The position numbers and the translations under genes were made by a program. Source: Pseudomonas rustica (GTDB lineage Bacteria; Pseudomonadota; Gammaproteobacteria; Pseudomonadales; Pseudomonadaceae). From it: a stretch of DNA of 64,000 nt. The stretch spans positions 62,001-126,000 of the forward strand of contig NZ_JAGYHF010000001.1 in NCBI RefSeq assembly GCF_018336155.1, given 5' to 3'. Below are positions 62,486 through 64,000 of the stretch, piece by piece. Below the pieces are notes generated by a model. That model ran no database searches. It was not told where the DNA came from and saw nothing but the letters and a program-made list of their open reading frames with translations. The stretch's first letter is position 1. Every line of letters starts with the position of its first letter.

Positions 62486-62720
62486 TTGATGAACCTCTGC
62501 AGGCGCTCCCCTCTCCAGTCGACTGATAAGCCGAACACAGCTCTCGTTTCCACCCTCGTCCTCAACATGTCCAGTGGGCGCTTAGAATCCAGCCCTCAAA
62601 CCGGCAAGCTCATCCACTCCGTTGCAGCGGCGATGTTGTCCTCGAACAGGGTCAATGCTTACTTAAAGACAGCAATCAATGCTCAAGGGGTCGCTTTCGA
62701 CTGCACTGAAACGTCCTTTG
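62486..62720 (-). pseudogene. Remnant of an Xre/MbcA/ParS-type antitoxin gene
   Basis: On the minus strand: ALTLFEDNIAAATEWMSLPV, an in-frame stop, then GLDSKRPLDMLRTRVETRAV and, after a frameshift, ISRLERGAPAEVH. This is the C-terminal DUF2384 pattern (LFE…AA..WM..P..GL..KRP.DML.T…V..LI.RLE.G) of RES-Xre type toxin-antitoxin systems. No RES toxin is seen next to it. Broken by one stop and one frameshift. Confidence 0.6.
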
Positions 62721-63627
62721 TATGCTTAACGCCCCCATGATGCCGGGGATACGCCGATAATCTGAGAAATGACCTGTCGGCCGACCTGCAGAATGCACGC
62801 TATCAAATACCCGAAACGAAGGCCTAGGTGCATGAGGACATGACGTGTTGTCGTGGTCACTTAGATTTAAGTGCACACTATCTCTTGGCCTTGCAGGGCT
62901 GAGTAGATGACTTGGCCGGACGGTGACATCTATCCGGGTAACTGGGCTTGAACAAAGCAACCATCCCAGTAGAACTCACCACTTGATCCATCACAATCAG
63001 AAAAGCGCTCGCGACAAATTTTCTTGCGTTTTGGCGTACTTTGCATCGAAAAAGATAATCTGCTTCAGGCGTCTCAGCCAGCTAGAGCGGTGCTTTTTTC
63101 ATCAGATCGAATGGTTTTTTTTCAGAGTTTCCTTAGGTGAAAATCAACTAACTCAGCCGACCAACTACCTAAGTTTTAAGCAAAATTGCCGTCATACTTA
63201 ACAACCGAGTTGAGCGCACAGAAAAAGCGCTACAAAGCAACTCGATTTGTTTCACCAAGTCGGTAGGTAATCCGCTGCGCGCAATCGCGCAATATTGGCG
63301 CGGGCGGATAGGCGCAGGCAAGCATTGCATTGAACGCAGCAGATGCTCAAGAGCTTCTTTCCCAGCAACGCAACCAACAGGATGTACACAGTTCATCTGG
63401 CACCATGTGTATCGAGCGCGTTACAACTTAATATAGATGCCATGGAAGAACAGCGCCAGTGATACGGAGTCAACTTGCACAGTTGCATGAGCGATCAGCA
63501 GCCGCTCCGGTTATTTACGCCAGCGCGATTCAAGCGTCAACAATCGGACTTAGCGGGCAGAATTCGATATTCGCTGTCGCGTGCGGCGGTGCACCTAAAA
63601 ACTGTACTTATGCACAGGAAGACACTC
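62721..63627. other. About 0.9 kb with no supported gene
   Basis: Only short frames without ribosome sites. A minus-strand frame (63169-63396) reads protein-like in part but I cannot place it. This looks like decayed DNA plus the promoter of the next gene. Confidence 0.35.
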
Positions 63628-64000
63628 ATGCACACCATTCGCAACACCTTGGTGGTGGTGGATTCGAAGCAGCCTAAGGATCTGATCCTGAATAGAGCCA
63701 AAATGATTGCCAGGGCCACTCAGTCGCACCTGCATCTGCTGGCTTGCGACAAGGAACGCCACCACTGCTCCTACCTGAGCGACATGCAAAACGGCTTGGA
63801 ACAGGAGGGTTATAGCGTCAGCGCCCAGCAGGCCTGGCATGGGAGTTCACACAAGACCATCATCGCCGCCCAACAAGCGCAGGGATGCGGCCTGGTGATC
63901 AAGCAACACCTGCCCGACAACCCGCTGATGAAGGCCCTGCTCACCCCCGAGGACTGGAAGCTATTGCGATACTGCCCCAGCCCCGTGCTCATAGTAAAAA
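63628..64000 (+). CDS. Universal stress protein family, 5' part
   Basis: 124 codons visible, running off the window. MHTIRNTLVVVDSKQPKDLI, then AKMIARATQSHLHLLACDKE, and KLLRYCPSPVLIVK at the edge are typical of a Usp domain; the ending of this first domain suggests a tandem (UspE-like) protein continues beyond. AGGAAGA lies 6-7 nt before the ATG. Function inferred from family only. Confidence 0.8.
   Translation, partial: MHTIRNTLVVVDSKQPKDLILNRAKMIARATQSHLHLLACDKERHHCSYLSDMQNGLEQEGYSVSAQQAWHGSSHKTIIAAQQAQGCGLVIKQHLPDNPLMKALLTPEDWKLLRYCPSPVLIVK

Noticed and set aside
62486..62740. 84-codon plus-strand frame
   Set aside because: The opposite strand holds a readable antitoxin remnant; the plus frame has no family pattern.
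62676..62960. 94-codon minus-strand frame as a transposase or IS end
   Set aside because: No DDE motif or terminal inverted repeats could be found.

Overview
The window is a Pseudomonas chromosome segment, most likely from the P. fluorescens group. Evidence: a complete OprI lipoprotein gene, an EF-P with arginine at position 32 next to its rhamnosyltransferase EarP, the ohrR/ohr, cysB, moaB-moeA, tesA-ybbAP and class II DAHP synthase loci, and six copies of a GTAGGAGCTGCCG(A/C)AGGCTGCGATC-type REP element. No rRNA, tRNA, CRISPR array, transposase or integrase gene was found.

Bases 1-37448 are ordinary core genome. In order they hold: ppnP (3' end), a MOSC protein, cheV, a two-component pair, a YegS-type lipid kinase, molybdenum cofactor genes (moeA, moaB, mobA), tpm, an extradiol dioxygenase-like gene, a DEAD-box helicase, a crotonase, a SpeE-like protein, a class II DAHP synthase, a YcaQ-type glycosylase, LysR regulators, a TauE/SafE permease, ohrR/ohr with a likely operator palindrome, earP-efp, cysB, a stress protein, a nucleotidase, panE, a thioredoxin-like gene, a PilZ gene, a class I DAHP synthase, oprI, an L,D-transpeptidase, tesA, and ybbA-ybbP.

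At about 37448 the host greB gene is cut after codon 56 (…SENAE) and island DNA begins. The island carries its own complete GreB-like gene on the opposite strand as its first gene. No REP element is seen from here to the end of the window. The left part (38.6-47.2 kb) is a defence-type region. It holds a BrxR/CapW-like WYL regulator with a palindromic operator candidate; a plus-strand cluster of a tiny protein, a '4-fold beta flower' protein, a DUF6338-like membrane protein and three tandem proline-rich mini-proteins; and a minus-strand operon of an OLD-family ATPase/TOPRIM nuclease, a UvrD-like helicase (a Gabija-like pair) and a SIR2-domain protein.

From 47.5 to 54.8 kb the island becomes a chain of small cargo units, each closed on its right by a ~100-bp structured repeat. 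I call this the R element: six copies here, and a seventh beside the island GreB-like gene. Stem bases change in a compensated way between copies (GCGTG/CACGC, GCATG/CATGC, GCACG/CGTGC), so the fold is under selection. The cargo includes an inositol-monophosphatase-like protein, a histidine phosphatase fused to a DUF7693-like domain, a DUF262-like protein and several small unknown proteins. The arrangement resembles a gene-cassette array, but the repeats lack the core sites of integron attC sites.

From 55 to 58 kb there are small unknown genes and decayed remnants (class III aminotransferase, phage-type lysis protein). Next come a PAS-containing chemoreceptor and a large LytS-like/PAS/GGDEF/EAL protein, an antitoxin remnant, about 0.9 kb without clear content, and the 5' part of a universal stress protein gene that runs off the window. 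The right end of the island and the 3' remainder of greB are not inside the window.
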